A program made the translations under genes and the position numbers. Under the pieces are notes generated by a model. That model was not told the DNA's origin, ran no database searches, and saw only the letters and a list, made by a program, of their open reading frames with translations. This document shows, one piece after another, positions 44,039 to 52,720 of a stretch of DNA of 64,000 nucleotides (position 1 is the stretch's first letter; each line of letters begins with the position of its first letter). This DNA comes from Rhodospirillales bacterium (lineage in GTDB: Bacteria > Pseudomonadota > Alphaproteobacteria > Rhodospirillales > Shumkoniaceae), in assembly GCA_028281785.1 (NCBI GenBank), contig JANQJG010000072.1:16575-80574 (forward strand), given 5' to 3'.

Positions 44039-45338
44039 AGCGTTCCTTGATCGCCTCCCCTTCCGGCACCCGAACCAGGTCGAGAACCGTCTGGTCGGGG
44101 CGCAGCCTTTGCGTGACGGAATGGAAATCGGGATCGCCATTGCCGATGATGATGAGCTCGCCGTGATCGAGGACCTCTTGCATGCCGTCGGCCATCAGAC
44201 GTGAGATGTGGGGAATGACCTTGAGGATGTACTCACGGTTGGCGCCCATCAGCCGGGCCAGATTGACGTTGCGGTCGAACAGGCGGAGTTCGTATCCCTT
44301 GCCGATCAGCCGCTCAATCAACTCCACGATTGGGCTTTCGCGAAGATCGTCGGTCCCGGCCTTGAAGCTGAATCCAAGGACTCCGATGCGCTTGAAGCCC
44401 TTGGCCGTAACCATGTTCAGCGCCCGTTCCACCTGCCGGTCGTTGCTTGGCATGATGCTGTCGAGGACAGGCACCGAAAGATCCAGCGAGCGTGCCTTGT
44501 AGGTCAGGGCACGCACGTCCTTGGGCAGGCAGGACCCGCCAAAGGCGAAACCAGGCTTCAGATAGTAGGGCGAGAGGTTGAGCTTCGTGTCCTGGCAGAA
44601 GATGTCCATCACCTTGTGGCTGTCGATGTCGAGAGACTTGCAGACGTTGCCGATTTCATTCGCGAACGCAATCTTCAAGGCGTGCCAGGCGTTGTCCGTG
44701 TACTTAACGGCTTCCGCGACATCGATGCCGGTTATGATGAGAGGCGCGTCGATCCCCGCGTAGAGATCCGCGACGACCTTGCCCGAACGCTCGTCGATCG
44801 CCCCGACGACCGTCTTCGGCGGGTTGTAGAAGTCCTTGACGGCGGTGCTCTCGCGGAGGAATTCCGGGTTCATCGACAGGCCGATCTCAGCGCCGATGGT
44901 CTTTCCGCTGGCCTCCTCCAGGGTAGGGATAACGAGTTCACGTAGGGTTCCGGGAAGCACGGTCGACCGAATGACCACGACGTGATAGCCGCTCTTTTTG
45001 CGGAGCGCGGCGCCGATTTCGGTGCAAACCTGCGCTACGTGGCTCAGATCCAAGCTGCCGTTGGGCTGACTCGGCGTGCCCACGCAAACCACCGTGACGT
45101 CGGTGTCCGCGATGGCCTCTTCCGCCTCCATGGTTGCCCTCAGCCTCCCCTCGGAAACGGCGTCGCGTATCAAATCAGGAAGATCTGCTTCGATCACCGG
45201 AGCCTTGCCCGAGTTGATCATTTCAACCTTAACTTCCTGAGGATCGACGCCGACGACATGGTTCCCCTCGGCCGCGAAACATGCTGCCGAGACGGTTCCG
45301 ACATAGCCCAAACCAAAGATGCTGATGCGACTGGACAA
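44019..45338 (-). CDS. algD: GDP-mannose 6-dehydrogenase (AlgD type)
   Basis: 439 residues. The N-terminal NAD fold is IFGLGYVGTVSAACFA. The central helix domain carries the active-site Cys270 in FAFGGSCLPKDVRAL, preceded by KLNLSPYYLKPG, a pattern characteristic of AlgD rather than UDP-glucose dehydrogenase. The C-terminal domain contains GVLGFSFKAGTDDLRESP. It oxidises GDP-mannose to GDP-mannuronate, using the product of the nearby ManC. Length matches AlgD (436). It implies a polymer with mannuronate or a derived residue. No Alg8/Alg44 alginate synthase genes are in the window. Confidence 0.93.
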   Translation of the reverse strand: MSSRISIFGLGYVGTVSAACFAAEGNHVVGVDPQEVKVEMINSGKAPVIEADLPDLIRDAVSEGRLRATMEAEEAIADTDVTVVCVGTPSQPNGSLDLSHVAQVCTEIGAALRKKSGYHVVVIRSTVLPGTLRELVIPTLEEASGKTIGAEIGLSMNPEFLRESTAVKDFYNPPKTVVGAIDERSGKVVADLYAGIDAPLIITGIDVAEAVKYTDNAWHALKIAFANEIGNVCKSLDIDSHKVMDIFCQDTKLNLSPYYLKPGFAFGGSCLPKDVRALTYKARSLDLSVPVLDSIMPSNDRQVERALNMVTAKGFKRIGVLGFSFKAGTDDLRESPIVELIERLIGKGYELRLFDRNVNLARLMGANREYILKVIPHISRLMADGMQEVLDHGELIIIGNGDPDFHSVTQRLRPDQTVLDLVRVPEGEAIKERYDGINW

Positions 45339-46203
45339 CGCGTTAATCTCCTCGAAAGCACATTGTGGGGAACGTCTCGCGGATTGCGAGCCTCGCGCCC
45401 CTTAATGGCATGGATAAACGTGATAACTCCAGAACAAAGGGGTGAATCGAAGAGTCGGCCTTACGGATACTTGAGGAAAAGCACGCCCCCTTACTAAGAG
45501 CATTCCAAGGCCCATTCGGGCCTTGCCATGAATCGACAGTCTAGCGAAAGGGCAACGTCATGCCACCTCGCGAATAACCCTTATAGACTCTGCAATCTAC
45601 CTCATAGTAGTTAATTCAGGATAAAAAGAGTAGTGGCCTTGAAAACCCTCGCACCTGGCATGAAGTGGGCGTAGTGTCCCGGCAACCTCGGTCGGTTGGT
45701 GTCCCGCTGGCTCGGGTGTTCCTTTGTGCATATGCGGCAAGCGTTTCCAGCCAGAAGGCTATTCGCGTGACAAGCCCGGCCATCATTCGCCAAAGATCAA
45801 CGTGGCTCACTTGGATACGCTGGAAAGGCAAAGGACCCAAGTTCTGCGAGAGGCGGACAACGCTTTCGAGAGCTTTCGCGACATTGATTACATGTGATCA
45901 AGCGCACAGCCTAATCCGTCCCAATCCTTATCATAGGGAGGCAGGGACCTTAGAGCCGAGAAATGCCTGAAATCTCATCTGTCAATAAGGACAAGCTTTC
46001 GGGTCATGTCTTTTGTCATGACCCGGCAACCCTACCCGCATATCGTCGAGGTCGAAGCTATAGAACGTTTCATAAGCGTCGCGGACCTAAATAGCGGTTC
46101 CGCAGATCACGTCGGGCGCGACCGGGCCGCCGAGGACGTAACCCGGTCCAGCAGCCTGACGGCTTTTGATGAATTCGCACTGAATCCATGAGCCGGAAGG
46201 TTC
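45339..46203. other. Long regulatory/intergenic region between algD and cysC
   Basis: About 865 bases without a supported gene. A hairpin CAAGGCCC-ATTC-GGGCCTTG lies at 45506-45525, in the leader region of algD. Short open frames at 45616-45840 (minus), 45665-45970 (plus) and 46006-46191 (plus) have no family resemblance and overlap each other. The region should contain divergent promoters for algD and for the cysC-wzc genes. Confidence 0.5.
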
Positions 46204-46950
46204 GTGTCGGTTGAGAACTATGACATTGTCGGAGGCGGTCTCGTGGACCTTAAAAGCTACGCCGATCAGCGACCCAACGTTACCATCAAGTCAACCAATA
46301 TTACCCGTGTCGCACACCGAGTGCCCATGGAGAAACGTTGGGAGACAAACGGACACAAAAGCGGCATTCTCTGGCTAACAGGCCTATCCGGCTCGGGCAA
46401 GTCAACGCTCGCTTTTGCTTTGGAACAGAACCTCCATCGCCTGGGATATCAGGTCTACGTGCTCGATGGCGACAATATGCGGCATGGATTGTGCGCGGAC
46501 CTTGGATTCTCGCCTGAAGATCGGGCCGAGAACATTCGCCGGGTGGGCGAAGTCGCGGGGGTTTTCGCGCGCGCCGGGATGCTGGTTATCACGGCCTTCA
46601 TCTCGCCCTATCGGGATGACCGACGCAACGTGCGAAAGATGGAGCCCGAGATGTTCCATGAGGTCTACGTCAAGGCAAGCGTGGATGTATGCGAGCAAAG
46701 AGACCCAAAGGGGCTTTACAAGAAGGCCAGAGAAGGTCAAATCAAAGAGTTCACCGGCATATCGGCCCCCTATGAGGAGCCGCTGTCGGCAGAGCTTGTC
46801 GTCGACACGGCCTCGAACAGCTTCGAGGACTGCTTGGTATGTCTGATGGACTATGTCGAGCAGAAATTTGGAATGGCGCCCGTTCGCGAAGGCTCGACGA
46901 AAGTCCGATCGGTCGCTGTCGCAGCTACGGCAACAACTCCCGCCGATTAA
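46204..46950 (+). CDS. cysC: Adenylylsulfate (APS) kinase
   Basis: 248 residues from GTG 46204, with GGAAGG upstream. After a 50-residue N-terminal extension comes the APS kinase domain: Walker A GLSGSGKST near 61-69, VLDGDNMRHGLCADLGFS, FISPYRDDR, and KGLYKKAREGQIKEFTGI. It phosphorylates APS to the sulfate donor PAPS. It stands alone, without cysD/cysN or reductive sulfate assimilation genes, and 18 bases before the polymer chain-length kinase gene. This suggests that it supplies PAPS for sulfation of the exopolysaccharide. No sulfotransferase is visible in the window. Confidence 0.93.
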   Translation: MSVENYDIVGGGLVDLKSYADQRPNVTIKSTNITRVAHRVPMEKRWETNGHKSGILWLTGLSGSGKSTLAFALEQNLHRLGYQVYVLDGDNMRHGLCADLGFSPEDRAENIRRVGEVAGVFARAGMLVITAFISPYRDDRRNVRKMEPEMFHEVYVKASVDVCEQRDPKGLYKKAREGQIKEFTGISAPYEEPLSAELVVDTASNSFEDCLVCLMDYVEQKFGMAPVREGSTKVRSVAVAATATTPAD

Positions 46951-46968
46951 CGGGCGGTAACGGGTGGG

Positions 46969-49248
46969 GTGCCAGTTTTGACCAGGCCAGTATTTAGAAT
47001 TCGTCAGCCGGTTGTGCCTTTCGACCGGACGGACTCGAGCCAATCGGGCACAGCTTCCGAAGCCCCGCAGATGGCTTCTTTCCTGCGTCAACTCTGGCGG
47101 CGACGATGGCTGTTGGCGGGCACGATCCTCACTTTGACGTTCATCGCCGCGGCGGTGCTGGTTCAAGTCACGCCACGCTACACGGCAACCGCCGTGCTTA
47201 TGATCGAGGTGCGGGAGAACAACGTGCTCGACCTCGAGGCGGTGGTTGCCGGCCTCCCCAATGACGCGGCCACGGTCGAGAGCGAGATCCAGGTGTTGAG
47301 GTCTCGCGGGCTGGCGAGGAAGGTGGTCGATCAATTGCAGCTGGACTTCAATCCGGAGTTCAACTCGGCTTTGCAGCCTGCCGCGTGGTACGTGCCATGG
47401 TTCGAACGGGGCCGGACGCTGATCGGCTCGATATTTGGCGTTGACCGGCCACCCCAGGGGCCGACGCCAAGCTCGCAAGAGCTCTATGAAAAGGAGCGGA
47501 TCCAGGTCGTCGACAACTTCATGGCCAACCTCAAGGTCAACAGCATCGGACGATCCCGGGCGATCCGCATCTCGTTCACTGCAGAATCTCCGGAGACCGC
47601 GGCGGAGGTGGCCAACACGCTTGCCGATCTGTACATCGTCGAGCAATTGGAAGGAAAGTTCGAGGCGACCAAGCGGGTGACCGTATGGCTTAACTCTCGC
47701 GTAAGTGCCCTGCGTTCCGATGTCGAAACCAAAGAGAACGCGGTCGAGGCGTTCCGCAAGAAATACAACCTGTTGCGCGGAGAAGGGGGCGAGGCCCTGA
47801 TCGCCCAGGAGCTCTCGCAGTTAAGCACCCAGTTGACGGATGCCAGGGCCGATCGGGCCCGAGTCGAGGCCCAGTTGCGCCAGATCAGAACTTTGGCGGC
47901 TTCCGGTAACGTCGAATCCGCCGATGCCGTGCTGCAGTCAGAGCTGATAAGGCGGCTCCGCGAGCAGGAGTCCGAAGTGATTCGAATGGTCTCCGATATG
48001 GCCTCCCAGTATCAGGAGACCCATCCGCGGATGATCAACATCCGCTCGCAACTCTCCGACATTCAGACCACCATCCAGACCGAGATCCAAAAAATCGCCC
48101 GCGGCCTCGAGAACGAAGTCGCCGTCGCGCGGTCGCGGGAATCCAACCTGGGGGCCAACCTCAATGCGCTGAAGAATCGGGTGGCGGATTCCAACAGCGC
48201 CGAAGTCCAGCTTCGCAGCCTTGAGCAGGAAGCGCTCGCCAGCCGAAATCTGCTCGAGACCTTCCTCGCCCGCTTCATCTCCACGAGCGCCCAACAGGAT
48301 ATCGCGAGCCAGACGCCCGACGCCCGTATCGTCTCGCGCGCCGATGTCCCGGACGATCCGTCCTTCCCGAAGAAGAAGCTGATCCTGATGCTCGTCTTCA
48401 TGAGTTCCGGGGCGCTCGGCATCGCGCTCGTCTTCGTTCTGGACGCTCTCGACAACAGTTTCCGAAGCAGCGAGGAAGTCGAAGCCGCGACGGGCGTCAA
48501 CGTGCTCGGATTGGTGCCCATGCTTAAGAGTTGGCGCGGCAAATCCGATGGCCTTCACAACTATGTCATCAAGAAGCCGGCGTCCGCGGTCACGGAATCG
48601 ATTCGAACCCTGCATACGAGCATCCTGCTTTCCCATGTGGACGAGCCGCCGAAGAAGATTCTCATCACCTCCTCTCAGCCTGGCGAAGGCAAGACCTCTC
48701 TTGCCGTCGGCCTTGGCCGCCTTCAGGCGATCACGGGACGTAAAGTGCTGATCATCGACGCCGACGTCCGCCGGCCAAAGGTTCACAAACTGCTTGGCCT
48801 CAATGGGAAGCCAGGTCTGGTCGAATTGTTGATCGGTGACACATCCATCGAGGAGGTCCTTCAGAAGGACGAGGCATCGGGGGCGGATGTCATCACGACC
48901 GAGACCTTTGCCTCCAACCCGCCGGATCTGTTTGGGTCGAAGCGCATGGCGCAGCTGCTGGACAATCTGGCGGAGAGTTATGATCTCGTAATCCTGGATT
49001 CGCCCCCGGTATCGGCGGTCTCGGATGCGAGAATTCTCGCCGGCCTGTCGGATACCACGGTCTTCGTTGTCCGCTGGGGCGGCGCGCGCCGCGAGGTCGT
49101 GACTCGAGCGCTGCGGCAAATCGCCGAGACCGGCGGCCACTTGGCGGGCGTCGTCGTGTCGATGGTCAACGTGAAGAAACATGCCCGTTACGGATATGGC
49201 GACTCCGGGCAGTATTCCGGGGCCGTGCGAAAGTACTATGTCGGTTGA
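46969..49248 (+). CDS. Polysaccharide co-polymerase with tyrosine autokinase domain (Wzc/ExoP-like)
   Basis: 759 residues. A Wzz-type chain-length domain lies between two membrane helices (LLAGTILTLTFIAAAVLVQV near 45-64 and a second near 475-495), with a long coiled-coil periplasmic region (about 220-420) in between. The cytoplasmic kinase has a Walker A ITSSQPGEGKTS near 565, Walker A' IIDADVRRP near 595, and Walker B VILDSPP. The C-terminal tail is Tyr-rich (RYGYGDSGQYSG, then KYYV) as in autophosphorylating tyrosine kinases. It controls export and chain length of the polymer with Wza. Confidence 0.94.
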   Translation: MPVLTRPVFRIRQPVVPFDRTDSSQSGTASEAPQMASFLRQLWRRRWLLAGTILTLTFIAAAVLVQVTPRYTATAVLMIEVRENNVLDLEAVVAGLPNDAATVESEIQVLRSRGLARKVVDQLQLDFNPEFNSALQPAAWYVPWFERGRTLIGSIFGVDRPPQGPTPSSQELYEKERIQVVDNFMANLKVNSIGRSRAIRISFTAESPETAAEVANTLADLYIVEQLEGKFEATKRVTVWLNSRVSALRSDVETKENAVEAFRKKYNLLRGEGGEALIAQELSQLSTQLTDARADRARVEAQLRQIRTLAASGNVESADAVLQSELIRRLREQESEVIRMVSDMASQYQETHPRMINIRSQLSDIQTTIQTEIQKIARGLENEVAVARSRESNLGANLNALKNRVADSNSAEVQLRSLEQEALASRNLLETFLARFISTSAQQDIASQTPDARIVSRADVPDDPSFPKKKLILMLVFMSSGALGIALVFVLDALDNSFRSSEEVEAATGVNVLGLVPMLKSWRGKSDGLHNYVIKKPASAVTESIRTLHTSILLSHVDEPPKKILITSSQPGEGKTSLAVGLGRLQAITGRKVLIIDADVRRPKVHKLLGLNGKPGLVELLIGDTSIEEVLQKDEASGADVITTETFASNPPDLFGSKRMAQLLDNLAESYDLVILDSPPVSAVSDARILAGLSDTTVFVVRWGGARREVVTRALRQIAETGGHLAGVVVSMVNVKKHARYGYGDSGQYSGAVRKYYVG

Positions 49249-49639
49249 CCGTCTCGGCTCGGGCGGCGGATAGCCCCCAGTGCGGTGCGCTCCCCCAAGA
49301 TGGCGGGTGGGATGCACTGAAAACAGCAGCCCTTCACCAGCGCTTAATCACCGGGGGGCGATACTGTTACGCCGGATGGCTCGACGCCGGGTCCGTTGGC
49401 GCCGGAGACCGCCGGAAAAGCTATGATTTCAGCGTCCTTCGCGTTTCTGATTGACCGTGATGAGTGGTATGATGCGATCTGCCTCACCCGATATCAAATG
49501 GCGTCGTCGGGTTGGCGTGAATTCGATGTTCGTATGAATCGACCGGAAGAAGGTACATCGGCGTCGCAGCCAGGGACTGCCCGGAGCCTGACCGCGGGAT
49601 AGCTTTTCGTCCAATGTCCAAGAGGGAATCACGAGAACG
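49249..49639. other. Intergenic region between the autokinase and export-protein genes
   Basis: About 390 bases. A short open frame at 49396-49602 has no recognised family or convincing start. GAGGGAATC before the export-protein ATG is the likely ribosome site. No strong terminator or promoter could be called. Confidence 0.45.
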
Positions 49640-50284
49640 ATGAGTTCCTTGATTAGAGTGCTTTTTCCGATGTTGGTGGCCGTGACCGTTTCGGTTGCAT
49701 GCGCAACGAAAGAGCCGCTGAGCTGGCTGCCACCGGCGTCCACCACGCCGCTGGAGGCCTATCTCCTTGACAGTGGAGATCAGCTTAGAGTTGTCGTCTA
49801 TGGACAAGACGACATCCCGACCGACTATGTCGTCGACGATCAGGGATTCATATCGGTTCCGCTGGCCGGTCCAGTCAATGTGCGCGGGATGACACCGACG
49901 CAGCTCGAGCAGGCGATCGCCGAGAGGATGGAACGTGTCCTCGTCAACCCCAGCGTAAGCGTCCAGCTGATGGCGCTCCGGCCTTTCTACATTGTCGGTG
50001 AGGTTCGCGTGCCCGGCGAATATCCCTACGTCAAGAACATGACCGTCAAGCGGGCGGTGGCCATTGGCGGCGGATTCACGCTCAATGCGTACCCCGACAC
50101 CGTACAGATCACGCGACAGATCGGGGGCCGATCCGTCGAACTCCGCGCCGGAATGGATGATTTCGTGTATCCGGAAGACGTGATCACCATTTACGAGATC
50201 ACGGGCGCACTGGGGCTGACCCCGGAGGATTTGCCGGTGCGTAACTTCGGCGATCTGCCCGAGCGTTCCTTCGATCTTCGGTAA
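49640..50284 (+). CDS. Polysaccharide biosynthesis/export outer-membrane protein (Wza-like)
   Basis: 214 residues with a signal peptide ending at a Cys (VTVSVACATK), so possibly a lipoprotein although the lipobox is not canonical. The polysaccharide export domain (Poly_export) starts at YLLDSGDQLRVVVYGQDDI, and a SLBB domain has YIVGEVRVPGEYPYVKNMTV. It is shorter than E. coli Wza (about 379), like the compact alphaproteobacterial ExoF/GumB-type proteins. It forms the outer-membrane or periplasmic part of the export channel with the autokinase. Confidence 0.92.
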   Translation: MSSLIRVLFPMLVAVTVSVACATKEPLSWLPPASTTPLEAYLLDSGDQLRVVVYGQDDIPTDYVVDDQGFISVPLAGPVNVRGMTPTQLEQAIAERMERVLVNPSVSVQLMALRPFYIVGEVRVPGEYPYVKNMTVKRAVAIGGGFTLNAYPDTVQITRQIGGRSVELRAGMDDFVYPEDVITIYEITGALGLTPEDLPVRNFGDLPERSFDLR

Positions 50285-50537
50285 CCGTGGCCAAGCGCGA
50301 CCGCGCCCACCTCCAACCCCTTGATCTGGCGATGACGGTGAAGCGTGGAACCGCAGCCGCGAACGGCAGTACGTCGAGTGCGATCTCGAGTGATCGCGAT
50401 GATTCCGGGCGACGGCAATGTACTTACGCGGCGGCGGATACCTCTCGGAACTCGCCATTCCCGCACCGCCCGTCCCGACCGGCTCCAGGGGTCGCGGCGT
50501 GCGAAAGAAGTGCCAGGAGCTTTGACTCTCGTGGCGA

Positions 50538-51908
50538 ATGCGACTGATGGATCAATCCATGGACGTATCCACGCGCTCTAAGACGCCTGGCCCGGACGGC
50601 AAGCCGCCCTCCCCCTTCATCGCCAGATTTCGCCGCTTCAAAAGCCGCGACCGCGTGGTCGGCCTGATCGACCAAGGGCTGCTCGCTCTCACCCGCTTCG
50701 GGGGCACCCTGCTGTTCGCCCGAATCCTTGAAGTGGAGGATTTCGGCGCCTTCGCGCTTTTCGTTTCGATCTCCTTCATTCTCAGCAATTTCCAGAACTC
50801 GATTGCCGTTCTGCCCTTCATCGTGTCCTGCCCGACTGTCGAACTGGTGAGGAAGGACGGAGATCTGTGGTTTTGGCTCGACGTCATCCTGTCCCTGCTG
50901 GTCGCCGTCGCCCTGGCTCTCCTCGCGGGCGGCATGATGCTGTTCGGGGCCGCGGAGTGGGCGGTCCGGGCCGTCGCTTTTTCGGCCCTCGGCGCCCCGT
51001 TCCTGCTGATGTTCATGTTCCACCGTCGGCGCATGTATCAATCCAAGAGCTATCGGAACGTCCTTGGGATGGCGATTACCCATTTCCTGGCCTATGCGGC
51101 CGGGACGGGCGTCGTCTACTGGACGGCGCCGGACCCGCTCTGGGCCTTCCTGACCTTCGCCCTTGCCCCCGCCATCGCCCTCGTCTTTGGCCTATTCGGC
51201 CAAGGACGCGTGCGCAGCGGCCCCTCCCGCCGTATGTGGCCGGCCTGGAGAGCGACCCATCGCTTTTCGCTGTGGAACTTTCTCGGATTCCTGGCCGGGG
51301 TCTTCTACAACAACGGCTTGTCCGTCATGCTGTCATTCTTCGTGGGCCCCCTTGGTCCGGCGATGTTTACGGCGACACGCGTGGTCGTCCAACCATGCAT
51401 CACGATGGCCAACGCCGTCGATCTGATCGACAAGCCGCGTGCCGGCCAAGCCCTGGCAAACAAGGGAATGGAAGGGTTGCGCCGGTCCATCCATGGGACG
51501 CGGATGATGCTGCTGATCCTTGGCGTCCCCTACCTTGTCCTCGTGGCTATCTTCAGCGGTGATATCCTCGCGGTGCTCTTTCCCGGCAAGTATGACGGGC
51601 TGGTTCTGGAGCTTCGGCTCTGGGTGCTGGCTTTGCTCATCCACCTCGTCGCCAAGCCGCTCATGACCCAACTCGTCACACTGCGGAATTCGCGCGCTCT
51701 CTTCTTCGGCAATCTGACTGGCGCGGCCTCCGCTCTATCAATCGCGCTTGTCACCTTGGAGGCCTATGGCGTGCCGGCGGCGCTGGTCGCCATGAGTGCG
51801 GGCCGGCTGATCAACCTGCTGCTGATGATGCTCGCGCTTTCACGTTGGAACCCCTTCGGCGAGGGATCCATGAAGGCGCCATATGATGTTCCTAGCGGGG
51901 ATTCCTGA
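50538..51908 (+). CDS. Polysaccharide flippase-like membrane protein (Wzx/MATE-type fold)
   Basis: 456 residues with about 12 membrane helices. The first helices contain LIDQGLLALTRFGGTLLFARILEVEDFGAFALF (ends quoted from residues 36 onward), which matches the start of oligosaccharide flippases. LVLELRLWVLALLIHLVAKP and the final helices are consistent with the fold. It should move the lipid-linked repeat unit across the inner membrane. ATG 50538 is taken as start; an ATG at 50547 is equally possible. The 250 bases before it contain only a weak open frame. Confidence 0.82.
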   Translation: MRLMDQSMDVSTRSKTPGPDGKPPSPFIARFRRFKSRDRVVGLIDQGLLALTRFGGTLLFARILEVEDFGAFALFVSISFILSNFQNSIAVLPFIVSCPTVELVRKDGDLWFWLDVILSLLVAVALALLAGGMMLFGAAEWAVRAVAFSALGAPFLLMFMFHRRRMYQSKSYRNVLGMAITHFLAYAAGTGVVYWTAPDPLWAFLTFALAPAIALVFGLFGQGRVRSGPSRRMWPAWRATHRFSLWNFLGFLAGVFYNNGLSVMLSFFVGPLGPAMFTATRVVVQPCITMANAVDLIDKPRAGQALANKGMEGLRRSIHGTRMMLLILGVPYLVLVAIFSGDILAVLFPGKYDGLVLELRLWVLALLIHLVAKPLMTQLVTLRNSRALFFGNLTGAASALSIALVTLEAYGVPAALVAMSAGRLINLLLMMLALSRWNPFGEGSMKAPYDVPSGDS

Positions 51909-51981
51909 GCGAACGCGGGCGAGGAACTCTTTCACGATCGACGTCTTCGGCCCGCGTGACGGGGCCGCTACGGATCTTTCG

Positions 51982-52413
51982 CTACTCCGCCGTGGCGATC
52001 TTCTCGGCTTCGGGGTTTTCCGCCAAGTAAGGCCGATAGGCCATGTCTTCCTCGAGAATGTGGTTCTGCCACCAATGGACGAGAAAGCTCTCCAGCCCCT
52101 CAACATCAACGAGCTTGGGATGCTCCAAGACGGCTTGCAGGAATTCGTTCGTCTTGGTCTTCAGCCTCCCATGGATGGCCCGATGGCGTTCCAGCTCGGG
52201 AAAGTCGACGGCCTCCAGGATCCGTTCCTCGCGGCGGAAATGGTAGTCGGTGTAGGCGGCTACCGACGCGATGACGCTTGCGGCCCCGTTTTCGGCGCGA
52301 CCTTCCCGCCGCATTTCACCTAAGCGATTGATAAGTTGAAGTATTTTCTTGTGGTCGTCGTCAACGATATCGAGGCCGACGCTCCATTTGTCCGACCATT
52401 CCAGAGGACGCAT
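51982..52413 (-). CDS. Bacteriohemerythrin (di-iron oxygen-binding protein)
   Basis: 143 residues with all seven iron ligands in the expected order and spacing: His21 (DDDHKKI), His58 and Glu62 (DYHFRREE), His77 and His81 (ERHRAIHG), His118 and Asp123 (WWQNHILEED). The start WSDKWSVGLDIVDDDH is the family signature. It binds O2 reversibly and may store or sense oxygen. It is in opposite orientation inside the exopolysaccharide locus, between the flippase and the heparinase-like gene, and probably has its own promoter in the AT-rich gap upstream. Confidence 0.95.
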   Translation of the reverse strand: MRPLEWSDKWSVGLDIVDDDHKKILQLINRLGEMRREGRAENGAASVIASVAAYTDYHFRREERILEAVDFPELERHRAIHGRLKTKTNEFLQAVLEHPKLVDVEGLESFLVHWWQNHILEEDMAYRPYLAENPEAEKIATAE

Positions 52414-52720
52414 GTTTCTTCGCCCCTGCCGTTTTCCCTTGCCACTTGACCATTCCGGCCCGCATCCTTGTTTTTAAACGGTTTTTAGCGCACAGATGGC
52501 TACGAGCAGTTAAAGATTACTACAAATCGCATCGAAATGTAAATTTATGGTTAAGTTTTTGAGGCATCATCTCAGGGCCAAAGCAACGGCCGGTTGATCT
52601 TTCGGATGGCTTGGCGGGAAGGCGAAAGCTTGAGGCGAGCCAGGCGGAGAGGGCCCGCAGCCGGAACTACTCCCGCGTTTTTGTACTGTGGCGTAAACGA
52701 ACGGTTCGGAGGACAGCCGA
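52414..52720. other. Divergent promoter gap between bacteriohemerythrin and heparinase-like genes
   Basis: About 307 bases. The middle (52,470-52,565) is AT-rich, with TTTTTAAAC and TTTATGGTTAAG stretches, and likely holds divergent promoters. GGAGG lies 9 bases before the GTG start of the next gene. No other gene is supported. Confidence 0.45.

Noticed and set aside
46006..46191. Possible 61-codon gene before cysC
   Set aside because: There is no family resemblance and no convincing ribosome site; it is more likely leader or promoter sequence.
50287..50547. Possible small gene between the export protein and the flippase
   Set aside because: GTG start without a clear ribosome site, low-complexity Arg/Ser/Ala translation, and overlap with the flippase start.
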